Assembly: GCA_016283195.1 (NCBI GenBank)
Contig: JAEEML010000058.1
Coordinates: 1 to 10,844, forward strand
Length of the DNA stretch: 10,844 nucleotides
Reading direction: 5' to 3'
Origin: Deltaproteobacteria bacterium
GTDB taxonomy: Bacteria > JAEEML01
This document shows positions 1 to 6,134 of this stretch, one piece after another. Each line of letters starts with the position of its first letter. Position 1 is the first letter of the stretch. A program made the position numbers and the translations under genes. Under the pieces are notes generated by a model. The model made no database searches. It saw only the letters and a program-made list of their open reading frames with translations, and was not told the DNA's origin.

Positions 1-2427
1 GGTGAGATCCCAGCCGCAGTCTTCATAAGACTTTTCAATGGCCTCTTTTAAGACGGCGGGCATGGCGGCATACATGGGCCAGGCGGCGTTGAAAATCTCA
101 ATAAGGCGGTCCAGGTGTTCCAAAATGTGAATATTATTCGCCGCTTCGCTCCCTCCGTGCGGGAAGCTGAAGGGATTTAAGCGCAAAAGCGGGGCGATCT
201 CCTTATTGGTGCCAAAGACGGCGGCCTTTTGCGCGAAGAGGTGCTTATATTCGCCCTTGGCCGGCTCGATGACTAAAAATTTAGCCCCCAGTTCGCTGGC
301 GCTTTGTAAAATTTTATAGACTGTGTTGGATTTGCCGCTGCCGGTCGAGCCGGTAATGAAGGTGTGTGAAACCAAAGAATTTGCATTGATATTGCAATCG
401 GCATTTTCGGCATGAAGCATGTGGAAAATTTTACCTAGTTTTAGATGCTTACTAGCGATGCCGGGCTTAAAAGTAGCGATGTTTCGACCAAATTTGGCGC
501 ATTCAATAACCGGCAAACCAGATATTGATTTCAAAGGAAAGTTTAGGGCATACGAAAGTTCTTTTCCGGACAAGGCTGTTGTTGGGGTAACAATTGTCGG
601 ATAAAGATTTAAAGTTTCATCCTCCGATAACATATTTTCATCTATCCCCAAAATAGGGTGTAGAAGATTTTTGAGATATAGGCATATTTCTTTTGCCGAT
701 GCTGATTCAGTGTCATTTTTATCTCCGCGCCAAATATTTATAGCTGCTTGGCTCATATGAGAGTCTTTGCCTTGAGTAAGCGCCCAATAAGAATGAGCCA
801 CACTCTGAGTTATATCGTGTTTTTGACTAATAACATAAGCGCCAAATTCCCAAGCACCCAGTGCCGAGCATGTATCAAAGCGCTTTATTTGAGCCTCAAG
901 TTTTTCCAGAGCGTATTTAATATTATAGTTGGTGAAAGACTGTGTTGAACCTTCATTTTTGCCAACGGCAATAGATACATTTGAGGAGCGGGCAAAATTT
1001 AAGCCAAAATTTGTACCGAGATTAAAATTTTTAGCAGTAGATATTGTATTTGAGATACCGCTTGTTAAGGCTTTGCCAAGCTGCCTGGCTAGAGTTTTTC
1101 CTATTGTTTTTGATGTGCTTTCACCTACAGTTTCAGACTGGCTGCGATTCCAAGAATGGTGATAATCTGTACCAGCTGTGCCGGTGATTGTGGTAGAAGC
1201 TCCTACAGTAGTGCTAGCACTAGCACTAGAGGTGGCACTAGCATTAACGCCACCAATTCCAGGTATACCAGCACTTCCACCAGCAGTAACACTCTCACTT
1301 ACACCAACAGTTGAACTCATATTAACACTCTGGCTTGTACTGCCGCTAACAAAACCACCGACAGTATCACTGCTCCCTTTGGTCTTAGTAGAGGAAGTTT
1401 GTCTGCCGGTGGTACTAGATTCCGATGTTGAAACAGAAGTACTTTCAGAACCAGATATAGAACTAGAAGTGCCAGCAGCATTACTAATGCCATGTTGGAT
1501 ACCAGCACTTACACCAGCACTGGTTCCGGCAACAAACATTGAATTGATAGTTGACAAATCGGAAGTGGTAAAACTTGTTTGCCAGGAAGCATATGGAAAA
1601 AGACCGGAATATATTTCGGCCAAGTGTAGTTTTCTCTTCTCTATATCGAGTATTGGCGTGGCTAAAAGAATGATAGTATAGTCTTCAGAACCATTTGCTG
1701 ATGGGATTGTTCCATCCAGAATTTTTTCGATAGTTTGACTTATAAATCTATCGGATTTTTCGCCTGGAATGTTACTGATACTGGCAACAGAGGCATTGCG
1801 CTGTTCTAAGTCGCTTAAACAAGGTATTAATCCGAAAGATGTACATTTATCGGAGCTATTTATGGATGACTGTAAAGTTGAAAATTCTGAACCGGGGAAA
1901 TTACCTCCAATGGCACGCCTTAATCTGTCCATATAGGAATAGACCAGTTTTCGTCCACTGGTGTTGGTGTCTTTTAGACTAACCACAGCGAGATATACTT
2001 GCGTCGTTTTATAAGTTCTATGAAATATGAGAGCAATATTGCATTCTTCATTAGCTAAGACACCATAAACATTGATTAGCTTCTCCAGGTTGTCTTCCGA
2101 TGAATTAATAACCCACTTCGAAATATTTACATAGGAGATACTATAGAGTGGATCTACATGATTATCATATTTTATGGGAGAATAAAGTTCAGAAATATGT
2201 GGTAAATAGGAGTTAAAAATCTCTATACCAGCAGTTGCCAATAAGCGAGTAGTAAGCACATCATCAGTTAAATCTGGTTGCTCTGACAAATAAGAATCTC
2301 TTTTCTGTTCAATTTCTAATATCTGTTCAGGACTGAGTGAAGAACACTTTGCTATTTTATCAGCTACCTTGGACGCACCTTTTTTTATGGCATTTGCAGC
2401 GCGAATTTTTATAATAGAACCAATCAT
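1..2427 (-). CDS. HerA/DUF87-like P-loop ATPase, C-terminus beyond the window
   Basis: The frame stays open for 809 codons from ATG at 2427 to the left edge, so the C-terminus (including any Walker B) is not visible. The core starts near residue 690 with a Walker A motif, GSTGSGKS at 693-700. The highly conserved FLVIEPAKGEYK (717-728), NPFSFP and WPMYAAMPAVLKEAIE blocks follow, typical of the DUF87/HerA-like ATPases that pump or unwind DNA as ring hexamers. Residues 1-298 are a mixed globular N-terminal region. Residues about 299-430 are Ser/Thr/Gly/Ala-rich low complexity. Residues about 500-690 (LEKLEAQIKRF, GAWEFGAYVI) match the pre-ATPase segment I remember from such proteins. The start has GGAGG six bases upstream and lies one base after the dynamin-like stop, so the two are probably translationally coupled. 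GC is about 52% in the ATPase core but about 40% or less just before it. Family confidence is high; the biological role is unknown. Confidence 0.88.
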   Translation of the reverse strand, partial: MIGSIIKIRAANAIKKGASKVADKIAKCSSLSPEQILEIEQKRDSYLSEQPDLTDDVLTTRLLATAGIEIFNSYLPHISELYSPIKYDNHVDPLYSISYVNISKWVINSSEDNLEKLINVYGVLANEECNIALIFHRTYKTTQVYLAVVSLKDTNTSGRKLVYSYMDRLRRAIGGNFPGSEFSTLQSSINSSDKCTSFGLIPCLSDLEQRNASVASISNIPGEKSDRFISQTIEKILDGTIPSANGSEDYTIILLATPILDIEKRKLHLAEIYSGLFPYASWQTSFTTSDLSTINSMFVAGTSAGVSAGIQHGISNAAGTSSSISGSESTSVSTSESSTTGRQTSSTKTKGSSDTVGGFVSGSTSQSVNMSSTVGVSESVTAGGSAGIPGIGGVNASATSSASASTTVGASTTITGTAGTDYHHSWNRSQSETVGESTSKTIGKTLARQLGKALTSGISNTISTAKNFNLGTNFGLNFARSSNVSIAVGKNEGSTQSFTNYNIKYALEKLEAQIKRFDTCSALGAWEFGAYVISQKHDITQSVAHSYWALTQGKDSHMSQAAINIWRGDKNDTESASAKEICLYLKNLLHPILGIDENMLSEDETLNLYPTIVTPTTALSGKELSYALNFPLKSISGLPVIECAKFGRNIATFKPGIASKHLKLGKIFHMLHAENADCNINANSLVSHTFITGSTGSGKSNTVYKILQSASELGAKFLVIEPAKGEYKHLFAQKAAVFGTNKEIAPLLRLNPFSFPHGGSEAANNIHILEHLDRLIEIFNAAWPMYAAMPAVLKEAIEKSYEDCGWDLT

Positions 2428-2428
2428 A

Positions 2429-5047
2429 TTAATCCTCCAGATCCTCTTTGTCTTTCATTTCAATTAATGATTCAACATTTACTTTATATTCACCAACTTT
2501 CTTGATTATCTTTAAGAAGTTTGCTTTCTCTGCTTCCAATTCGCTAAGGCTTTTGGATAATGTTATCAATGTTGGATTTAATTTATCAACACTAGCTCTG
2601 GCTGTTGTTATAAGTTGCTCTGTCCATTCTTTAAATGATTCAAAATGGTCACTAATAGTTTTCTTAGAAATGTCTTTTAGCTCATGTCCAATCTTGACAT
2701 TAAGATCAGTGCACAGTGAATCACTATCGATATTACGAGAAAACCATCTTCTGTATTTAAAATCTCCAACAAAGTCAAGATCAGGTTTTTCAAGACTAAT
2801 GGATTTAAATTCAAGTATGGCAGACTTTAATTGGGACTTTTGGATGTCAGATACAAGATTAGATTCTGTAATAAACTCTAAAATATTGGTTCGCAACTTC
2901 TCTGAATTATTCGTCCAATATTCACATGATTTATCGTGAATTTTGCTATTACTTTCACTTAAAATTGCATAATATTTCGCTTTGACATACTTTATGTTTT
3001 CTTTATATATTTTCTTGTCAACATCCTGCTTTTCGCTCCTGAATTTTAATTCGGCAGAAATCGGCACGGCTATATTAGTAAGAATATTTTTTGCACTCTC
3101 GCCAATCTCAGAAAAAGGCCTAACTGCTTCGGTTATATTAGCTTCTCGCTTTACCATAGCAACTAAGTTGCCTCCAAGTTTTGCAACATTTTCACCAAGT
3201 TTTGCAACATTTTCTGTTAGTTTCTTCTTCGCAGCTTCGCTTAAATCCTTGGCCTCTTTTTCCGATGAAGAAATTGACGATTCAATATATTGTTGGCTAG
3301 AAATGCTGGCAAAATCGTTTTTAAGATCAGACTCATTAAATTTGCTATTTGGAAGCAACTCATCTGATATTTTGTCGGCTAAATTCTGTTTTTCATCGCT
3401 TAATTGAGTGATAGCTTCTTCTAGCTTTTCCTTGATTGATTCCAAGAGCTTCTTTTCGTTATCCTTTATGATTCTATTTATAATAGTGATGGAACGCTCC
3501 TTTTCTTCTGATAACTCTTTGATTCTCCTGTTGATATCTTCAAAAACTTTATTTAGAAAATTGTATGCTTGCGTAGATTTGTTATATGCCGAATAAATAT
3601 TGGCAAAATTAACTATTTCTTTTTCAATGCTATATAATCCGCTATTTAGATAAACTGGATCCGGATGCTCTGATTCTTTATCACTGTCAAATCTTGCTTT
3701 AATTTGCGGAGCGAGAATATTATATTCATAAAATCTTTTGGTAAATTCTGACTCATCGGTATTTTCGAGAGAGTTATCAAATTGATCCTTGTCTTTGCGA
3801 TAGTTCCTTGAATCCTCTTTATTAATAAATTGACCATTGTTTTTAAAGCCAAGACCAAATAAAGCAGTTAGAAAATATATCCCTTGTAGTCCTTTCTCTT
3901 TTAGTTTTTTTACTGCATTTGTTTGTTTTATTTTTTCGACATCATATTCTTTCACGTCAAATGTATTATCTGCCTTGTTGACAATGACAATAGTAAAGCG
4001 CTGGTCAAGATTCTCGATTGATTGCAATTCAGTAATTAGAGTATCACTAGCATCTATCGATAACCCTTTCCAATCGGTGATAAATATCGGTAGACCATTC
4101 GTTAGATTATGCATTTGGTTTTTTAGTAGTTCAAAATCCTTTTTATTGTCGATATTATCTGAACCAGGAGTGTCAAATATAATGAGTTGGTTAACCGAAT
4201 CTTTTAATACGCTGGAGTTGAAGGGAACTTCAATTGAGATAATATCTCCGATGCTATTGCAATCTGCGCCATCATATGAATTCAAAAAAGTGAGGTATCT
4301 ATTTATTCGTGCAGCCAAGCTTAAATCTTTTTCTGACGAGAAATTATTGAGGAGATCGCGAAAATCAGGAGGTATTTTACCTTCTATTTGAGGTTTTTCC
4401 ATTAAATTTATGCAAGCTAGCTCTCCCTTGTATTTAAATGATATTTTAGCACGATCAATATACTTAGATTTTTCAACTTTATATAGCTTTGCGGTGCATC
4501 TACCAGCTGCTTTTGGCAAATACTCCCCACCAAGTAGGGCATTTATAAATGTAGATTTCCCGCTACTCACAGTGCCGATTACACATATTGGGACTGAATC
4601 GTTAGCTGCATCAGAGTATTTTTCAATGCTTTTTCCCATTGATTCATCATATAAATCTGTTTTTTCAATTAGTATTTTTAACTCTTTGAAAATTTTGTGT
4701 ATATCTTCTATAACATCTCTTCCGTTATTGAGATAACGATCGCCTTCATTTATTTTTATTTTTTCAAAGTTTGTAGATATTGACTGAGCCTCTTTTAGCT
4801 CTTTGAGTTCATCACTTGTTCCCTCGAATATGATTTCAAGATTTCCATTATTATCTGCATAGGATATTCGAAGTTCCTCCAGAATATTGGAAGCATTAAA
4901 TGGTAGAAAGCATTTTTTAAAATGTAAATTTCCTAGGTCGCTGCTGTTATCATTTCCTATTAATTCATCTCCGCTTTTCTCATCTGAAATGTAGTAGCTG
5001 ATGTCCATGTTGTATGGATTATCTACGATTTTGATTTTTTTTGACAT
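2429..5047 (-). CDS. Dynamin-like large GTPase, first gene of the AT-rich operon
   Basis: An 872-residue protein with a complete dynamin-type GTPase signature. G1 is GTVSSGKST (158-166), the probable G2 threonine is T185 after LPKAAGRC, G3 is DTPG (292-295), and G4 is NKAD (357-360) followed by a hydrophobic strand and FLTALFG (392-398). Residues 1-150 precede the G domain and I do not recognise them. Residues about 490-560 are charged and heptad-like, a probable coiled-coil stalk. Residues about 605-665 are Gly/Ala/Val-richer (VAKLGGNLVAMV, ILTNIAVPISAEL) and could form a membrane-contacting segment. The C-terminus is again helical. Bacterial dynamin-like proteins bind GTP and remodel or seal membranes, and some (Leo proteins of Eleos) act against phages. 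The start has AAAGGAG eight bases upstream. The gene is AT-rich compared with the right half, which points to acquisition. It is coupled to the DUF87 ATPase downstream. A defence role is inferred, not shown. Confidence 0.9.
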   Translation of the reverse strand: MSKKIKIVDNPYNMDISYYISDEKSGDELIGNDNSSDLGNLHFKKCFLPFNASNILEELRISYADNNGNLEIIFEGTSDELKELKEAQSISTNFEKIKINEGDRYLNNGRDVIEDIHKIFKELKILIEKTDLYDESMGKSIEKYSDAANDSVPICVIGTVSSGKSTFINALLGGEYLPKAAGRCTAKLYKVEKSKYIDRAKISFKYKGELACINLMEKPQIEGKIPPDFRDLLNNFSSEKDLSLAARINRYLTFLNSYDGADCNSIGDIISIEVPFNSSVLKDSVNQLIIFDTPGSDNIDNKKDFELLKNQMHNLTNGLPIFITDWKGLSIDASDTLITELQSIENLDQRFTIVIVNKADNTFDVKEYDVEKIKQTNAVKKLKEKGLQGIYFLTALFGLGFKNNGQFINKEDSRNYRKDKDQFDNSLENTDESEFTKRFYEYNILAPQIKARFDSDKESEHPDPVYLNSGLYSIEKEIVNFANIYSAYNKSTQAYNFLNKVFEDINRRIKELSEEKERSITIINRIIKDNEKKLLESIKEKLEEAITQLSDEKQNLADKISDELLPNSKFNESDLKNDFASISSQQYIESSISSSEKEAKDLSEAAKKKLTENVAKLGENVAKLGGNLVAMVKREANITEAVRPFSEIGESAKNILTNIAVPISAELKFRSEKQDVDKKIYKENIKYVKAKYYAILSESNSKIHDKSCEYWTNNSEKLRTNILEFITESNLVSDIQKSQLKSAILEFKSISLEKPDLDFVGDFKYRRWFSRNIDSDSLCTDLNVKIGHELKDISKKTISDHFESFKEWTEQLITTARASVDKLNPTLITLSKSLSELEAEKANFLKIIKKVGEYKVNVESLIEMKDKEDLED
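2434..2438 (-). promoter_or_regulatory. Ribosome binding site inside the dynamin-like gene end
   Basis: GGAGG on the minus strand lies within the last sense codons of the dynamin-like gene, six bases before the ATPase ATG at 2427. Stop and start are separated by one base (TAA-T-ATG). This fixes the ATPase start and indicates coupled translation at a set ratio. Confidence 0.8.
3174..3215 (-). repeat. 21-bp in-frame direct repeat within the dynamin-like gene
   Basis: Two near-identical adjacent 21-bp copies (3174-3194 and 3195-3215, differing at the last base) encode ENVAKLG twice, at about residues 612-625. Being in frame, a duplication or loss would lengthen or shorten the presumed stalk or membrane-contacting region by seven residues. 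Confidence 0.8.
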
Positions 5048-5055
5048 ATTATGTG

Positions 5056-5062
5056 CTCCTTT
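5056..5062 (-). promoter_or_regulatory. Ribosome binding site of the dynamin-like gene
   Basis: AAAGGAG on the minus strand, eight bases before the ATG at 5047, supports that start. The AT-rich leader to its right (about 5063-5240) contains several poor -10-like boxes but no convincing leftward promoter pair, so the operon promoter is not resolved. Confidence 0.75.
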
Positions 5063-5196
5063 ATGAGTATGTGTTATAGAGTTTAAGGCCTTTATCCTAG
5101 TCTATTACGGGTATATAAAGCCGGTTTGTTAATATTGGGTGATTTGGTAGTAAAAATGGATTTGATGGTACCAATATTTTAGAATACAATGTGGTG

Positions 5197-5269
5197 AAAA
5201 AAAACTGCTTAATTTTCTCGAAAAAAGTTGAAAAAAAGACTTGACAACCGATTATAGATCGAATATTCT
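5197..5269 (+). promoter_or_regulatory. Strong-looking rightward sigma70-type promoter with A-tracts
   Basis: A perfect -35 TTGACA (5241-5246) is separated by 17 bp from TATTCT (5264-5269, four of six matches to the -10 consensus). Upstream lie runs of A at 5197-5204, 5221-5226 and 5231-5237. The last two are about one helical turn apart, as in UP elements. Transcription would start around 5276, inside the octanucleotide array. No ORF longer than a few codons follows on this strand, so if real it makes an untranslated RNA or an antisense transcript against the small minus-strand ORF. Confidence 0.55.
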
Positions 5270-5371
5270 TGATTGCTTGATTGCTTGATTGCTTGATTGC
5301 TTGATTGCTTGATTGCTTGATTGCTTGATTGCTTGATTGCTTGATTGCTTGATTGCGCTAAGTATTGCCAT
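5252..5371 (-). CDS. Possible 39-aa repeat peptide ORF read through the octamer array
   Basis: ATG at 5371 is preceded by GGAGGG (5379-5384) with a seven-base spacer, a better ribosome binding site than most genes here have. The product begins MAILSAI, runs through three copies of the octapeptide KQSSNQAI and ends KQSRIFDL before TAA at 5252-5254. I recognise no family. With one octamer fewer the same start would give an 88-residue product ending at 5097 with a hydrophobic tail. With one more it would give 56 residues. It could be a contingency-type peptide, a leader for the downstream dynamin-like operon, or a chance ORF. The strong RBS argues for it. The short length and simple sequence argue against it. 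Confidence 0.35.
   Translation of the reverse strand: MAILSAIKQSSNQAIKQSSNQAIKQSSNQAIKQSRIFDL
5268..5356. repeat. Tandem octanucleotide array, GATTGCTT
   Basis: Ten perfect copies of GATTGCTT fill 5271-5350. CTT precedes them (5268-5270) and a partial GATTGC follows (5351-5356), about eleven units in all with no mismatch. Perfection implies recent expansion and a slippage-prone tract. Eight is not a multiple of three, so every frame reads all phases. The plus strand meets TGA in each frame, while the minus strand (AAGCAATC) has no stop in any frame. Confidence 0.97.
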
Positions 5372-5428
5372 CAAGAGTCCCTCCGCCAAAACGCGAATGA
5401 AGCCAAGCTAGCATAGCGCATCTGGCGG
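5354..5428. other. Interleaved inverted repeats next to the octamer array
   Basis: TGCGCTA (5354-5360) is complementary to TAGCGCA (5414-5420), and CCGCCA (5383-5388) is complementary to TGGCGG (5423-5428). The order A-B-A'-B' would be a pseudoknot or two mutually exclusive hairpins in RNA. On the minus strand the B arm overlaps the GGAGGG ribosome binding site, so folding could hide it. The stems are short and could be coincidental. Confidence 0.3.
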
Positions 5429-5551
5429 CGCAAGAGGAAAATGCAATCTACCGATTTCTAAAATATCTTTGCAATTTTAAACCCGGCTTTAAATTTGTAG
5501 GAATATGAAATTAAGTCCCTGCAACATTTGACTGCTAGTTTCCCAAAAATC
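5372..5551. other. Intergenic stretch between the octamer ORF and the chagasin-like gene
   Basis: With the array and leader, no confirmed gene occupies 5048-5551. The right part shows the inverted repeats described separately and only very short ORFs on the plus strand, for example six codons at 5441. On the minus strand TTGCAA and TAGATT, 18 bp apart (in 5440-5480), are a weak promoter candidate. Composition shifts here from AT-rich on the left to host-like on the right, so it is the likely edge of the acquired segment. I see no tRNA or integrase remnant. Confidence 0.5.
5379..5384 (-). promoter_or_regulatory. Ribosome binding site before the array-spanning ORF
   Basis: GGAGGG on the minus strand, seven bases from the ATG at 5371. 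It is the main reason for taking the small repeat ORF seriously. Confidence 0.45.
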
Positions 5552-5563
5552 TTAATTTTTGGG
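5542..5563 (-). terminator. Perfect 9-bp hairpin at the end of the chagasin-like gene
   Basis: CCCAAAAAT and ATTTTTGGG form a perfect 9-bp stem with a four-base loop, and the TAA stop codon lies in the loop. The T-run is inside the stem, not after it, so this is not a standard Rho-independent terminator in either direction. It may be a weak bidirectional terminator or a 3' end stabiliser. Confidence 0.35.
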
Positions 5564-6133
5564 GCAAGTTGGCGCTGCTTCCTCAATTATCACCTGCAAA
5601 GTAAAGGGCTTAGAGGCTTTCCTGGCCAGGCCGAGCCCGAGATAACGGACTTCGATTTGTGCCGGACCAAGAGCTAAGGTGTTAAATTCACAGCGATAGT
5701 GGCCGAGGCCGCGCTGATTTTCCGGCAAAGTGAAATGTTTTTCATATTCCAGAGCTAGCGGGCCAAAAGTGGCCGGATTATCCCAGCGCTGGCTGCCGTC
5801 GCCCTCTTCGGCCAGGGAGATAACCAATTTTTGCCCCATGGCTATTCGCACAGTGGCGCCGTTATCTTCATAGCCGATGGCCGTTTGCCCAAGATGCCAT
5901 TCGGCGGCCATTTTTTGCTCCAAACTGGCTATGTTTTTCTCCAAAAGGCGGTAGCCTCCAAGGGTGAGGCGCGGGTGCTGCAAAAGATTATTTAGAAGAT
6001 TCAAAGTATTAGATGGGATAATATCTATTTGCGGCAAAAGCTCAATAATATCATTTATTTCTAAAAATGTGATATAACCTTCTTCTTCTTGCAAAAGGGG
6101 CAATATGTAGGCCGCTAAATCATCAATATTCAT
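5552..6133 (-). CDS. Protein with probable chagasin-like (I42) beta-sandwich domain
   Basis: A 193-residue protein starting at ATG 6133, one base after the stop of the CrtI-like gene and preceded by GGGAG (8-base spacer). An upstream in-frame start at 6190 would overlap that gene and lacks such support. Residues 1-80 are helical and leucine-rich. Residues about 92-184 resemble chagasin-type cysteine protease inhibitors: GQKLVISL, then DNPATFG where the family has NPTTG, RGLGHY in place of the GxGG loop, and a closing KPFTLQVII strand. The inhibitor loops are only partly conserved, so the fold is more likely than the activity. There is no signal peptide, so it is probably cytoplasmic. Coupling to the FAD enzyme suggests they act together. 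The hypothetical-protein alternative cannot be excluded. Confidence 0.6.
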   Translation of the reverse strand: MNIDDLAAYILPLLQEEEGYITFLEINDIIELLPQIDIIPSNTLNLLNNLLQHPRLTLGGYRLLEKNIASLEQKMAAEWHLGQTAIGYEDNGATVRIAMGQKLVISLAEEGDGSQRWDNPATFGPLALEYEKHFTLPENQRGLGHYRCEFNTLALGPAQIEVRYLGLGLARKASKPFTLQVIIEEAAPTCPKN

Positions 6134-6134
6134 C

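Noticed and set aside
1178-1681. 167-codon plus-strand ORF rich in Val, Leu and Pro
   Set aside because: It is antisense to the Ser/Thr/Gly/Ala-rich region of the ATPase gene, whose codon bias makes the opposite frame open and hydrophobic. There is no RBS support.
3837-4391. 184-codon plus-strand ORF
   Set aside because: It lies wholly opposite the GTPase domain of the dynamin-like gene, which has complete G motifs.
5041-5150. Leftward promoter for the dynamin-like operon (for example TTAACA or TATAAC boxes)
   Set aside because: No -35/-10 pair with reasonable spacing and match was found. AT-rich sequence gives many chance boxes.
5268-5356. CRISPR-like array
   Set aside because: The units are 8 bp and directly adjacent with no spacers. 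This is a simple tandem repeat.
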